Below the pieces are notes generated by a model, which saw only the letters and a list, made by a program, of their open reading frames with translations, ran no database searches and had not been told where the DNA came from. Below are positions 49,092-61,100 of a stretch of DNA of 64,000 nt, in pieces (position 1 is the first letter of the stretch; each line of letters starts with the position of its first letter). The translations under genes and the position numbers were made by a program. This DNA is from Siphonodentalium dalli (taxonomy: Eukaryota; Mollusca; Scaphopoda; Gadilida; Siphonodentaliidae): positions 247,661,827 through 247,725,826 of the forward strand of contig CP136064.1 of assembly GCA_032622095.1 (NCBI GenBank), written 5' to 3'.

Positions 49092-50065
49092 AATTCAGTA
49101 TGACATTTAGTGGTACTTCAGATAAATATGGTCCTCGCTGGTACAATACATTGTTCCTTGAACTTAAGAGTATATTGGGACGTTTTAGACTTGGATTGCA
49201 GAGAATCGTGTTTCTTATCTTAAAACATGAAACTCTAAGATTCCAATAATATATTGACCTTAACACAATCCACTACCGTAATATCTGGGAATCAAGGATC
49301 CAGAGTGATACTAATGCTGACAATTTATTCTAAAAGTTGCGTAGTATGCAGTTGATTTAAAGAGCGTTTTAAGTGTTTACATTGTTCTCGTAATTCTCTT
49401 GGTAGATAGTGGATTGCATAAGTGCAATGTCGTATTTGTAAAATACTAATACATGTACAATAATGGAGTGCTATATGCTAAAGTTGGTGGAAACTAAGAA
49501 CAACATGTCGTGGGACTGTCCCAATGGGACTAAGTCACTAAGGATACACCGCAGTGCAATTGGACTACATTAAGGTTATATCCATATTAATATATTTGTA
49601 TGTCGATAAAACTAAAAACGACAAGGAATAAAAGCACGGACAAAGTTGTGGATGTTGCGAACAATTTCTATGTCGAAAAAGGGGGATAACTCCACTAAAA
49701 AAAAGTCCGATCGAGCAGATTCACATGGTACTAAATATCTGTGCCAACAAAATACTGAAAATGTAGGAACTCGACAAACTTGCGTCCACTGATGGACGGA
49801 CAGACGGAGGTATAATAATATGGTCATCGCTGACACACGTATTATAAAGAACTGACCGCATTTCCCTGAATTTAAAGTAAATTGGAACGTTATAGAAAAT
49901 TGGAAGGTTTAGACTAGGTTTGCATAGAATCTTGTTTTTGTTTAAACACGAAGAATTCTCGTTCATGTAGAAACAATACGTATTTGTTATATGGACTGAA
50001 CACTACACCAACAAGCTGAGAATAAAGTATTAAAATAGTAATAAAAAGTACTATATGCTACTCAC

Positions 50066-50170
50066 AATTTAACTGTAGCCGAGTCGTTGTGTAAAAAGAG
50101 ATGAACTGGTTATAATGCGGTATGTTTGGATTATGCTTGATTCTGACGATAGGTTTCAGTATATATACAG
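50066..50170 (-). promoter_or_regulatory. TATA promoter and non-coding first exon of D
   Basis: ATATATA at 50161-50167 and first-exon end at 50066, copied from the same source as gene C. Confidence 0.6.
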
Positions 50171-50255
50171 ATACAGGGATACTCATTGTCACATCTCACT
50201 TCCTGTGGTATTAATTTTATAGATGCTCGACTAGTATTCGGAGTTGTTTTCAGAA

Positions 50256-50414
50256 CGATAATAGTGTGATTAGTTATCAACACAGCAATCAACAGTTGGG
50301 ATTCTTATACAAACAACTACTCACCGAGATCCTGTTTTTACACACCCTAAGATTATCATTTTTCATAAGAATCAACAGTTGATTGCTGTTTTCATAACCT
50401 ATCACACCAGTATG
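50256..50414. repeat. Palindrome between head-to-head promoters, unit 2
   Basis: Same arms as at 31046-31204, offset 19,210 bases, with minor changes. Confidence 0.7.
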
Positions 50415-50567
50415 AGGTTATTCGTAAAACAAATACCACGGAATTAAGAAATGACAATGAGTATTCCTACACAGGGAACTTCATACAAAAAAATCCACAT
50501 CATAACCAGATCAGCAAGTTTCAAGAAAGAAAGATGCACATAAATTCACGATCAACCAGGTTAAATT
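50415..50567 (+). promoter_or_regulatory. Plus-strand promoter/first-exon remnant for pseudogene F
   Basis: Counterpart of 31205-31357, ending CAGGTTAAATT|gtgagaac with donor at 50568. Positions 50570-51507 beyond it correspond to 31360-32059 plus 35376-35635 and hold no recognised gene. Confidence 0.45.
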
Positions 50568-51684
50568 GTGAGAACTTTAAATCCCTTTTACTTTTGTGCT
50601 ATATATTTCACCTTAGCAGTAATAATTGTTCGGGGAATACAAAATCTTCATTTCGACCATATAAGACAATATATTAACACCACATTGTCCAGACTTCTCC
50701 TTTTCAAAAATAAAATGATACATACCAATTCTCAAAACTTTCATGCGCTCTCAGTTAATTCATCCAAATGATTTATTTATTTATTGTTAAATGGGGACTG
50801 TACACTAAATCCGGCCATTTGTGGGACTCAAAAATTAAATGGGCCTTTAAATCTCCTGTATCTCATGTCGCGGCGCTATCAGCTTTACATTGGAGGTGGT
50901 GGGAAAACGTGCAAGATGATCTATAGACAGGTCAGGGTGAACCACCGATCCAGCTGTAATAGCCAGATTGGATCACTGTTGTAAGAGAGGAAACCCTAAA
51001 TTTCTTGAACATTAAACTTTTGTTTATTTTGTGCAATTTTTATATTGAATATTCTCTGTAAATAATTATTCCGTGTCTTTCATTAGTTTCAAAATAAATC
51101 ATAATTAATTGTTTTCAAAGTATTGGTTGAAAGATCATTATAGCATAATTTAGAGTGACTCCTTTTATCCCAGATGCATGCTGGCTGTGAAAGATATGTA
51201 TGCTGGCTATTACAGATCAATCGGTGGTTCAACCAGGCCTGATGAATGTGTCTATCACGAAGCCTTGCCCTCCGGAATAAGAACTAGTTACGCTATTGTC
51301 GAACTGCTTATGACAACTAGAGCCTAGATCCGTGATGAACATAACCCATTGAACTGACTAGTCCACCTCCCCATATAAATGAGCCGTTTGTTAGAAGATG
51401 CATTATGATGGTGTCCGAACACAGACTAATGGGACATAAAATAAATTCGAAGTGAAAATCTTTATTTACATAAGTTTGATACATGTATATGTTTTCTTAA
51501 GTTTCAGACCGTCGAACGACACATCGACGAGTGACCAATGTTGCTGCCGACCACAGCCATCAGCGGGAAGTAACTCTGTCACAAAAACGATCCGGCCATG
51601 TTACTGCCGACCACAGCCAGTAGAAGGAAGTAACTATGTCTATACATAAAGATGGACTGTGGAGAAAGTTTAATCAGATTGGGA

Positions 51685-52507
51685 GTCCCAATTCACATAA
51701 ACCACAATCGTGGTACAAATGGTGTAAAATAATTACAAAAATAAATTAAATTACCAATACCACCATATGACGGAAGTTATATGTCAATGGAATTAAACAA
51801 AGCTAATACATAGAAATGGAAACTTACCTTCAGATGTGTCACAAAATTGGAGGTAACTTTCTTGGAACTGGATATTGTAGTTGGGCAAAGTTTGCACTTC
51901 GCTTTCATAGGACATGATGTGTCTTTCTGCAAATTAAAATGCTGCCAGATTTTTTGTAAACATGCTCATAGCATTAGCAATGGTTGGTATGAATTTCTAC
52001 CATAGCATATATACCATATCAGATGGAGATAATGAAACATTATCATAAGAGTGATATATTATAGTGATATATTGTCTATTATTTGAAGTTGGTTTCTCAT
52101 TGTATTTATCAAAACAAGCCTACTAAAAGGTTAACCAATGCTTAAGCAAACAAACAGGAGGTGTCAACAGAATTCACCATTGAGACACAGTGGATAAAAA
52201 CTCAGTGTTGTGACAACATAGTGATAGCCAGTCACCAGTCTTACACTTTGAAATTTTGGAGAAAAAAAACATTTGAAGAAACCATTGGGTGAATCATGAA
52301 AGAGAACTTTGAGAAGAAACAAGTACCAGTGATTTTGAAGTAATTGAAATTAAACCCTAATTACAATTACAATTACATCCTAACCAATTACAATTGCAAT
52401 TACATGTAATTGAGAATAAACTCAATTACCAATTACATGCAATTACTTGAAAAAATTTAATTAATTACAATCAATTACAATTACAAATTACAATTACCCC
52501 ATCCCTG
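51685..52507 (-). mobile_element. hAT element fragment with BED zinc-finger exon
   Basis: Inserted into the exon 2 remnant of F: GATTGGGA lies before it (51677-51684) and again at its right edge (52507-52514), while E has one copy. The right terminus read inwards is CAGGGATGGGGTAATTG, a hAT-style end. On the minus strand an acceptor (gcag near 51931) and donor (gtaag near 51826) bound an exon reading KAKCKLCPTTISSSKK then FVTHLK, which is a BED finger (C-x2-C...H) as found at the start of hAT transposases. The left end does not show the terminal repeat, so the copy is truncated. (AATTAC)n-like sequence fills 52340-52500. Confidence 0.7.
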
Positions 52508-52546
52508 ATTGGGACGGACATGTTAGTCACCAAAGCTGTGAGTTAA

Positions 52547-53004
52547 AGGTACTCAATCCGATAAAACTCCTCTCAATTACTATTTCAATGGCTTCGGGGG
52601 TCAAAAATATTTGATTCGAGTCGAGGAAGTCACCCATCAAAGCTCAGATTTTGTTAGATATCGATTTTAGAAATCTATTATTTTTCATTATCGGGAATAC
52701 TTTCTGGCCCAGAACACAGTCAAAATTGCGTTAATATTACCACTTGATTTTAGAGTTATCCATCCTTGTCTGTTTGAATAGTGTTTTGGTGTACACATCT
52801 CGAGCAGATTACGACATCTCGAGAAAATAAAAAATTTCAAAAATCAATATCTAATAACTCTGAGCTTTGTTTGATGGGTTCCTCGACTCGAATCAAATAT
52901 TTTTTACCCCCAAAGCCAAAGAAATAGTAATATAGGACCCTCTGATCGGATTGTTGTTGTTGGAATCTGTTGAGATGGGGACCCTCTGATCGGATTGAGT
53001 ACCT
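52547..53004. mobile_element. TTAA-element family B, unit 2 (458 bp)
   Basis: TTAA at 52543-52546 and 53005-53008; same length and ends as 35839-36296. Confidence 0.85.
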
Positions 53005-53156
53005 TTAAGTAGTCACCCTTACAAAAACTTCAGATTCAATTCGCCGGTAAACAAAACTGTGTATTCATCAAAAGCATGGCCACGTAGTTTGTCGTACAGT
53101 TTATTTTATTCGTCACAGATGATATAGATAAAATGCAGAAATAAAGTGTATCTTCA

Positions 53157-53598
53157 CAGGGACGTGGCTAGAGTGTCTGCGTTGGGTGGGGGCGGGTGTC
53201 CCCTTTGAAATTTACAACTGCACCCCGTCCATTGAACCAAACCTAACTCCCACGCTCGCTGAATTCCATCTGCACCCATCCCTTGGGTTGGAACTTTCCA
53301 ACTGGTACATCTAACTTTCCAGATGTTGGAAATTTCGAACCTGAGACACCCTAAGGTTGGACATCTTCCAACTGATGGCAATTTCAGACCAAAATTAGAA
53401 AAATATGCTACTGTTGGTCTAAAAAGCAACATATTCCCCACAGATTGTAAATTGGAACAATGAGAACAATTCCAACCTCTATGTGGTGTATAATTGCCAA
53501 CTAATGCTCTTTCAGGCATGACATTTCCAACTGTTGAACAAATTGACCAAACGGGGGGGGGGGGTAGACACCGCAACCCCGTATCACCTACGTCCCTG
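53157..53598. mobile_element. hAT-type MITE, unit 2 (442 bp)
   Basis: Copy of 36466-36907, CAGGGACGTGGCTAG to CTACGTCCCTG. The minus-strand open frame inside it is not called as a gene. Confidence 0.65.
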
Positions 53599-54304
53599 TT
53601 TCCCTTATAAGTCCACGAACATGAATTTAAAATTTTAGTAATGATCGAGAGTTGTTCATATCGTATCTGATAGTCAGATATGAATCTATCTGAACATCGT
53701 TAGAATGCATAAATATCGATGTACATATAACTTTGCAGCACCGGTCACGCAATTCTCAGATGCATTCGCGTGTATCATGTGGAATTTCTGTCAATTATTT
53801 CATGTCGATCAATGTGTCAATTATCGGCAGTTTCACATACGATAAAGACCGTTTAGATATTCTGTCGCATTAATCATCCCACGACGAGCTTCCTGAATTG
53901 TTTTTGAAAACATTGTGCCAATGCGTTCTCTTATATGTGCGACTCTCACATATTGAGCATCGCTATATAAGAGAATACATTGGCTTAACAATATTTACGT
54001 TGACCTTGTAAGCCAGTGTATTCTCTTTTATATGCGAGGATCCCAATGGTAGATTCTGATATATAATGTACTGGCACATGATCTGTAATTCTGCACCAGC
54101 ACAGCCCCACAATGAAAGGGTTTAATCGTCTATATAGTTGGTACCGATGACTCGCTACCTATTCGCAATTAATATTTTTATGTGATTATTTCTTTTTCAG
54201 ACGGATGTTCCCTTCACTGACGTGTACACTCGATTAAATGCTTCCACCCCACGACGCAATACACCCTCTCCATCAACGTGGTGTCCGTGGATGACTGCCG
54301 GTAC

Positions 54305-54590
54305 TAGAAAAACCATAGTCAGAAATGGTTACGCGCTCAAGATCATATATTATATACCCATGATTGTAATAATATAATTTTTATCATTTCTGTTATTTGT
54401 AATTGGCATAGCTTATCACAAACCAAAAATCAACATTATTGACATAATGTAACGCCAATAAACGAAATTGAAATTATCAACTACACCTTTTACCGGACTC
54501 GGCCTCGGGGTCGCACTACAGCTCGGGGTCGGGGTCGCGAGCGCACTACAACTTTTAATGTGTCCCAATAATTAACATTCTATAAATAGA
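54305..54590. repeat. Repeat R, copy breaking exon 3 of F
   Basis: Same element and same break point as at 37613 in E; two GGGTCGCACTACA units are expanded here. Confidence 0.7.
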
Positions 54591-54990
54591 ACCCACGTGC
54601 GCTATGGCAGCGCCCAGGATAAACTACGAAGTTAACACTATAGGAACCAGGAAGCTAAATGTGTCCCAGAGTCGAGGAGCGTGTGCTAAAGGTGAAGGTT
54701 ACTGGAGAATGACCTTCAACTGATACATGTGACACGTTATTAAAGGATGACATCGTATTTATTTGATTTGTACATATCTAAATAATTTAAACTGGTGAAT
54801 TAATGGGGGATGGATTTTTGTGAGTGGGAAATTTATTTAACTAGCTGCTGTAGTTCTGGGGTTTTTTTCCAGATCAAATTTGGCTGTGGGATAGCCCTGT
54901 CGTACACTTGGGGATTTATTTAAAAAAGTAAACACATGACCTATTATTTTTCTTGCATTTTCGTGATCAACTGGTGTCAATCTAGCTGGG

Positions 54991-55086
54991 GAATCACTGA
55001 ACTAAATGGTTTCCCACAGGCGACACTGTTGACGTTTCGGCCAAATTCACTGACTTGAAGCCTACAGGCCACTCCAGTGATGTTTA
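54991..55086. other. 96-bp inverted block at the left edge of the gypsy fragment
   Basis: The reverse complement of this block equals 38290-38347 joined to 38845-38882 of unit 1, that is, the same host DNA without the TTAA element and turned round. The gypsy sequence begins at 55087 directly after it. Confidence 0.8.
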
Positions 55087-55718
55087 CCGCATATGGCAGC
55101 CGAGGTACTACTGCCGCAGAGAAGAATTATCCCGCCCACAAACTAGAATTTTTAGCTTTGAAATGGACAGTGACGGAGAAGTTTTATGATTACTTATATG
55201 GAAATTATTTTGTTGTGTATACAGACAATAACCCATTAACTTATGTACTTACTTCAGCTAAATTAGATGCTACAGGTCAAAGATGGTTGTCAGCCCTTGG
55301 TGCTTTTAAATTTGATATTCTCTATAAGCCTGGTAAGACCAATACAGATGCAGATGTTTTATCTAGGTTGGATGAGCCTTCTTCAGCTTTTAATCATGAA
55401 TTTATTCCAGTTGAATCTGTAAAGACAATCTGTAACTCTTTACATGTACAGCAGCCTTTTGTTGAGAGTTTATGTGTAGACTCAGATGTATTGAAACCAG
55501 TTGATGAATTAGGTTATGATCTTGATGAGATGAATTACAAGGATTGGAGGAGAGCACAGGAGCGAGATAATGTTTTATCATTTTGGATGACAGCAGTTAG
55601 GCAGAAGAAATGTCCGAATAGAAGGTCTTTGCCTCCTTCAAAGGATCATTCTCCTTTTTTCAGGCATTTTTCGAAGTTGAAGTTGCAGAGAGGTGTTTTA
55701 TATAGAGTCAACTTTTAA
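55077..55718 (+). pseudogene. Ty3/gypsy reverse-transcriptase RNase H end, 5'-truncated
   Basis: After three codons that derive from the host block, the frame reads AYGSRGTTAAEKNYPAHK, LEFLALKWTVTEKF, YTDNNPLTYVL, ATGQRWLSALGAF and KPGKTNTDADVLSR, the RNase H domain of Ty3/gypsy pol. Catalytic Glu (residue 24), Asp (50) and Asp (91/93) are seen; the first catalytic Asp and all of gag, protease and reverse transcriptase are missing. The frame stops at 55718, and the downstream frame starts in a different register near 55693-55716, showing a one-base slip just before the integrase zinc finger. It cannot act on its own. Confidence 0.85.
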
Positions 55719-57621
55719 TGGTAGTTCAACGTCTCAACTTGTATTACCTTCTTCGTATGTTAGACTTGTATTGAAGTCATTGCATAATGACATTGGACAT
55801 CCCGGACGGGATAGGACTATTTCTCTGGTGAAAGAAAGATTTTATTTCCCCAGCATTGACAGTATAGTAGATAACTGGATCAAGAATTGCCATAGATGTA
55901 TAAGGAGAAAGACTTCTACAAATTTTAGAGCTCCGTTAGTTTCAGTTTCTACTTCACAGCCACTTGAGTTAGTTTGTATTGATTTTTTGTGTTTAGAATC
56001 TTGTAAAGGTGGTTATGAAAATGTTCTTGTTATTACAGATCACTTTACTAAGTATGCTCAAGCTTTTGCTACCAAGAATCAGACAGCCAAGACTACAGCC
56101 GATGTCTTATTCAATAATTTCTTTATTCATTATGGCTACCCACAGCGTATACATAGTGATCAAGGTGCAAATTTTGAGTCACAAGTCATTTCAGAACTCT
56201 GTCAGCTGTGTGGAATAAAGAAGTCGAGGACTACGCCTTACCACCCCATGGGTAATGGCATTACAGAACGATTTAATCGTACACTCATAGGAATGTTAGG
56301 TACTCTTCATCCTGACCAAAAGAAGGATTGGAAATCCTTTATTGGTCCACTTGTTCATGCATACAATTGCACACGACATGAAACTACAGGTTATGCACCA
56401 TATTTGTTAATGTTTGGCAGAGAACCAAGGTTACCAATTGATGTCATGTTTGGTTTGCATAAATCTGAATCTGATGATGATCGTTCATATTGTGATTATG
56501 TTACTGACCTTAAGCACAGACTTAGAGAATCTTACAGGTTAGCTTCCAGTGGTATGTCTAAGTCTCAAGAAGGTCATAAGAGGAATTATGACAAGAAAGT
56601 GAGAGGCGCTACTATACATGTAGGCGACCGTGTACTTGTCAAAACTTTAGCTTTTGATGGCAGGCATAAATTGGCGGATAAATTTGATCCGGAGGTGTAT
56701 GTTGTGAAAGAGCAACCGAATAGTGATATTCCAGTTTTTGTATTACAGGATGACTCAGGTAGAACCAGAACTTTACATAGGAATCATTTATTACCTATTG
56801 GTTCAATTCCCTTTGATCTTCCAGTTGATGATCCAACAGTTAAACCCGATTCTTTTAAAGGTGTTGATGTTCCAGCTGCACAAGATCCTGTCAGACCTGT
56901 CCCTAAACCAAGAACTGTGAGGAAAGATTATATTCCAGGCACTGTTGACAAATCTCATGAAGAGAACAGACTTAATGGTCGTGATAATGATAGTGATGAG
57001 GAGTCAGTGATTATGTTTATTCCACAAAATGTTCCAAGTGTTCCATTTGTTTCAGGTAATGTGGATCATGGAGGTCCACCTCGTCCTGATGACGATCGGC
57101 GTTCGAGGTTGGATCCTGGTATTTCTTTCAGTGGTGACGACCGCACTCCAAATAGGGAGCATAGTGAAGATAATGTGATAGAATTTATTTCAAATACACA
57201 TGAGCCATTCGTTCACAAAGAACTTAGGTCCACAGGTGTAAATGTAGAGGCTGAGAATAGTGATATTGGTCCTTCTGCAGCTGTTGCAGGTGATGAAGAA
57301 CGAGAACGAGATGGTGATAGAATTATAGCTTCAGATGATGTAGCCTCAGGTGTTATTTCAGTCAATAGTAGATCTGGTAATGAGGAAATTTCTTCCCATA
57401 TAGATACCAGTGTGCCAAGTCCAGTGCCTAGGAGATCGACAAGAGAAAGGAGTAAGCCATCGTGGATGCAGAAAGGAGACTTTGTTGTCAATAAGTTGCA
57501 ACCTATTTCAGGTAGCATGATCGACAAAAATGAGTTAATTAAGAAACTTACGGACAATCAGTTATTTTCCAGAGTTTCTCCTGATGTACTACAGTCAATA
57601 TTTGAGTCAATACTTAAGTGA
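55693..57621 (+). CDS. Ty3/gypsy integrase with long C-terminal tail (fragment of pol)
   Basis: Integrase inserts retrotransposon DNA into the genome. Residues 31 and 36 (His) and 66 and 69 (Cys) form the HHCC finger (LHNDIGHPGRDRT, NCHRCIRRK). The catalytic core has Asp97 (CIDFL), Asp156 (HSDQGANF) and Glu192 (GITERFNRT), the last two separated by 35 residues as the family requires. RVLVKTLAFDGRHKLADKF and RTLHRNHLLPI form a GPY/F-like end, followed by a 260-residue acidic tail of low similarity. The region is open over 642 codons, so decay is recent, but it is the downstream part of a pol gene cut off by the frame slip and has no start of its own; the ATG used is arbitrary. Confidence 0.9.
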   Translation: MFYIESTFNGSSTSQLVLPSSYVRLVLKSLHNDIGHPGRDRTISLVKERFYFPSIDSIVDNWIKNCHRCIRRKTSTNFRAPLVSVSTSQPLELVCIDFLCLESCKGGYENVLVITDHFTKYAQAFATKNQTAKTTADVLFNNFFIHYGYPQRIHSDQGANFESQVISELCQLCGIKKSRTTPYHPMGNGITERFNRTLIGMLGTLHPDQKKDWKSFIGPLVHAYNCTRHETTGYAPYLLMFGREPRLPIDVMFGLHKSESDDDRSYCDYVTDLKHRLRESYRLASSGMSKSQEGHKRNYDKKVRGATIHVGDRVLVKTLAFDGRHKLADKFDPEVYVVKEQPNSDIPVFVLQDDSGRTRTLHRNHLLPIGSIPFDLPVDDPTVKPDSFKGVDVPAAQDPVRPVPKPRTVRKDYIPGTVDKSHEENRLNGRDNDSDEESVIMFIPQNVPSVPFVSGNVDHGGPPRPDDDRRSRLDPGISFSGDDRTPNREHSEDNVIEFISNTHEPFVHKELRSTGVNVEAENSDIGPSAAVAGDEERERDGDRIIASDDVASGVISVNSRSGNEEISSHIDTSVPSPVPRRSTRERSKPSWMQKGDFVVNKLQPISGSMIDKNELIKKLTDNQLFSRVSPDVLQSIFESILK

Positions 57622-58638
57622 ACTCGTGTTTTCAGGTGATATCAGTTCACCTGTGCAAGATGTATCCATATTCAGTTTACTCATGTATTTATTCCAGTAA
57701 ATTTTCAGAACATTAATATTTCCAGTTAGTTACAGTTGTGTCTGTGACTATCTATCTTTACAGTGCTTTTCTCTGTAACATGGCATCCACTGCCTTGTTA
57801 GGATATCTCTCACGTGTAATGTGAGCATTCAATCTGTGATGTACCTTGAACATATGTTGTGTCATATGTCAGATATTGTTGTGTCCATTGATTATCTATT
57901 AATATGTATTGTGTACTGTTAGGTATCATGTATCATCTTCGTACGATCAGAGGTATAACTAGTTTTCCAGCTGACGATCCAGTGTAGAGCTACGACTCAT
58001 TTGAGGTACCAGTTTTCAAGGAATTCTTTTTTTTTCCTTATATGCTCTGTGAGGTGATATTATGTTCCTTTCAACTTATGATTATGTTTTTAACATTTGT
58101 GTTTTTGTTTACTCATTGAAATTTCAGATGGACCAGCGTGAATTTTGTCTACTTCAAATAGTGAAGCAGATTACGACTTTTCAGCTGATTATTTACCAGC
58201 TGTCTTGAATTATTCATGGCATAGTTTCAGTTATTAGCAGGGATCAATAGTGGTGACTTTAAGTTTGATTTGATTATTTCATGGATTACTTACAGTATTC
58301 TATGTTCAGTTTATTTCGGTTATGCTAGTGTTACATATAATCTCATTATTGCAGAGATATACGACAAATTTTCGACTGACGATCCAGTGGTTTAACTATT
58401 TTAAGTTCCAGTTCTCCAAGAAAATTTTGTTTCCAGTTATATACTCTGGTGATATATAGTGTTCATTTCATTTCTCTTTCAGCTAATGTTTCGAGATTAG
58501 TTCTGAATTCAGTTTTTGAACTCTGAATTTATTACATCGTGGTTTAGATGGTGCTCTACTATTATTATTCAGAGTGTGATGAGAGTTTATTGATATTTTG
58601 TAGCTTCGAGTTGAATGATACGGAGATCATTCGCCAAC
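57622..58638. other. Non-coding tail of the gypsy element
   Basis: About 1 kb between pol and the 3' LTR. No env-like or other protein gene is visible; the strand is T-rich with repeated TTTCAG and GACGATCCAGTG motifs (57974 and 58378). Confidence 0.65.
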
Positions 58639-58649
58639 AGGAGGGAGAG
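58639..58649 (+). promoter_or_regulatory. Polypurine tract of the gypsy element
   Basis: AGGAGGGAGAG immediately before TGTGACGG, the expected primer site for plus-strand DNA next to the 3' LTR. Confidence 0.75.
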
Positions 58650-59658
58650 TGTGACGGTGTAATTTAGCCCTAGTTTATATTCAACTAATACAAGTTAATA
58701 CTGACAACTAGCAGCTAACATATTCATCCATATCACCGGTATTTACGACATCCCGTTTACCCTCTCTACTTCGCTGTTTCGATCCGTCCCTGTAACTATT
58801 ACTCTGTCACTTTAGCCCAATGCTAAACGCTCTAGTACTGCCACTTCAAATAGTACAGGTAAGCTCACAGCTGATTGGATGACACATGGTCGCGCGTAAA
58901 GTTGTCAAAGGTTAAACAGTTTCGCGGGGTTTTAGATTAGTTGGTCAGAAAGTAAAGTTGTCTTCGGAAAGTTATTGTCTTAAAGTCTTAGTTTATTTTG
59001 TCGTCAAGATGTCGCCAAGTTGTTTAGACTATCGTTGTATACAGATCCTGACATAGTGGCATATGTCTCATTGAACTGGTATGTTCACAGTTTCTATATT
59101 TTATCGTTATAACCAATGTTTTTATAATAACTTTTGTCTTCAAGCAAATGAGTAGAGTTTGTCCCGTTTTGACATAAAGTATATTTCCTATTTTAATTAT
59201 ATTTTAATGTGATTACTTTTGTGAGGTTATCTCCCGATAACCTGAGATGCCAGTTTGTAGATATCTCAATTAGATAGATTAGTTATTTGGCATCTCTAGT
59301 ATTTTCAGGAACTCCTCAAGTTCCTTTAACATATATTTGTGTATGCACATATGCGTGCTTATTATGTATGCAAATGGTAATATATTTGCATTTGGTTGCA
59401 GGGCCTACTATATTCTATATTATACATCTATGTTGATGTATTGTCAGACTATGCCAGTCTGTGGATGATGTTCGATTTTGTGTGTCGATGGAGATGATGA
59501 TAATATTCTTGTGATGAATGAATAAATGCTATATGAAGACATACAAAGGTAATATGAACTTTCTATAGACCCTGTCCACCAAAGCTAACTTTATAAATGT
59601 AATGTCAAAGGCTCGAGGACATTAATAACTATAATGGACCCACAGTAACCCTCTGACA
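58650..59658 (+). repeat. 3' LTR of the gypsy element (about 1.01 kb)
   Basis: Starts TGTGACGGTGTAA after the polypurine tract and ends CTCTGACA where sequence homologous to intron 6 of pseudogene E resumes (TATGCGATGTCAAAATC, 59659 onward against 41641). TG...CA ends fit an LTR. No 5' LTR is in the window, so the length rests on the host junction. Confidence 0.7.
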
Positions 59659-60351
59659 TATGCGATGTCAAAATCATTATTTATATATTATGAGTCTTCT
59701 TTTTACTTTAAAACGCTGAAGGTGAGTGATACAGCCTCTTCTACAAGACAATTACTCAAATAATTCGACACGATAAATGAAATTTATAAATTTATTCATG
59801 AATTCACTTCAACACAATATATAATGTGCAAACCACATCGCGGATGGTTTATATCTTACAGAAGTTACAGCATTGGTATTTAAACTTAGTTTATTTTGTA
59901 ACAAAAATGGATTGGGGCACACGTTTTTGCAACTTATGGAGCCCACGTGGCACGGGCGCATATATCAAATGAAATAATGAAGAATAATTCCAATTTTAAT
60001 TAATTTGTTTTAATTGTTTGCAGCGTTGCAACAAGAGTGCAAAAGAAGGCTAGTCGAACATAAACAAGCACAAGATCTTCACAATGAAAATTGTCCACAT
60101 AGTTACCCACCCATTCCGCTTCTGGATTCCCCGATACCAACCTCAGATCGTCACATCCTCCCAGCCTTCATCTCATCAAGATCATACGACGATTCATATG
60201 ATGACGTCAGAAGTTTCACCAGTTGTCAATAGATCAGTCACCAGTCACTGAGTTCCTCTGCGCTCTCATACCCCAGCGACTTCCACTTTCTTGTACTAAC
60301 ATCTTTGTGTATACCAACTTCCTGATTAAGCCTGAGTTGCTATGTCATTTT

Positions 60352-60778
60352 CAGAATGAGGTCCCCAGAGGGTGAATTTAGTGACTCAATAGCATAGCGG
60401 GCTAACATCACAAAATTCACCATAGGGGGACATCATTCTGCTTATGCCTCATCTTCTCTGGAAAGTTTCTTTATTATCAAATTTCTATAGAAACTATAGA
60501 TTCTATTCCTTTTCTAGTTTATAGGTTCTATTTCTTGTCTAGTTTAGTTGCTCTACGTGTATACATCCCCAAATTGGCAGACGACACATTGCATAATCGA
60601 GGTTCCCAATGGGTGTACATCACAATATTCACCATTTTTTGGGAAATTCAATCTGAGTCTATGTCTCCCATAGCAGATGAGGCCATGCAGAATGAGGTTC
60701 CCATAAGGTGAATTTATTTATGCTAGCTCGCTATGCTGGATAGCGTCACTGAATTCATCCTCTAGGAACCTTATTCTG
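60352..60778. mobile_element. Foldback element in last exon of F (427 bp)
   Basis: Counterpart of 42853-43276 with the same CAGAATGAGG / CCTTATTCTG ends. Confidence 0.75.
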
Positions 60779-61100
60779 TAAATGACAGACAGAATAATCT
60801 TCTTCCATATCTACATCAGACTTTGAACAGCTGAAATCAGATACGTTCGACATCTACAGGAATAAGGATGACATAAGCCTACTAACCAATGATGACGATT
60901 CAGACAGCTCACGTGACAACCTGGTACCCACCCGGCGTCTGCGAATCCTCACCAGAACGCGATGTTCTCATGGATTCTTTGAAAGACATCACGGAAAACG
61001 ACGGTTATTGTGACGTCACAGGGAAGACGGTCAACTAATTTGTGTCTGATGAGCTGTAACGTCGGAGAACTGTGGCCAAGATATATTGAGAGAAGCCAAG

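Larger units (their letters stand above)
51508..61100 (+). pseudogene. Decayed T-box paralogue F
   Basis: Sister of E. Exon 2-like 51508-51684 continues at 52508-52542 after an inserted hAT fragment; it has stops and the same internal duplication as E. The exon 3 remnant 54201-54304 breaks off at repeat R exactly as in E. Exons 4-6 are absent, replaced by a gypsy fragment. The last exon starts at 60024 after tttgcag and reads LQQECKRRLVEHKQAQDL, then DSPIPTSDRHILPAF and RSYDDSYDD, before a stop at 60232; it resumes at about 60813 (TSDFEQLKSDTFDIYRNKDD-like) after the foldback element and fades near 61100. The basic KRRL and SPIP...ILPAF blocks show common descent with gene B's tail. Not functional. 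Confidence 0.8.

Noticed and set aside
49140-50055. Minus-strand frames such as 49612-49836 (and copies at 30402 and 33723)
   Set aside because: They lie in the 5' UTR intron of D/C, are short, lack splice or start context, and their similarity reflects the recent segmental duplication only.
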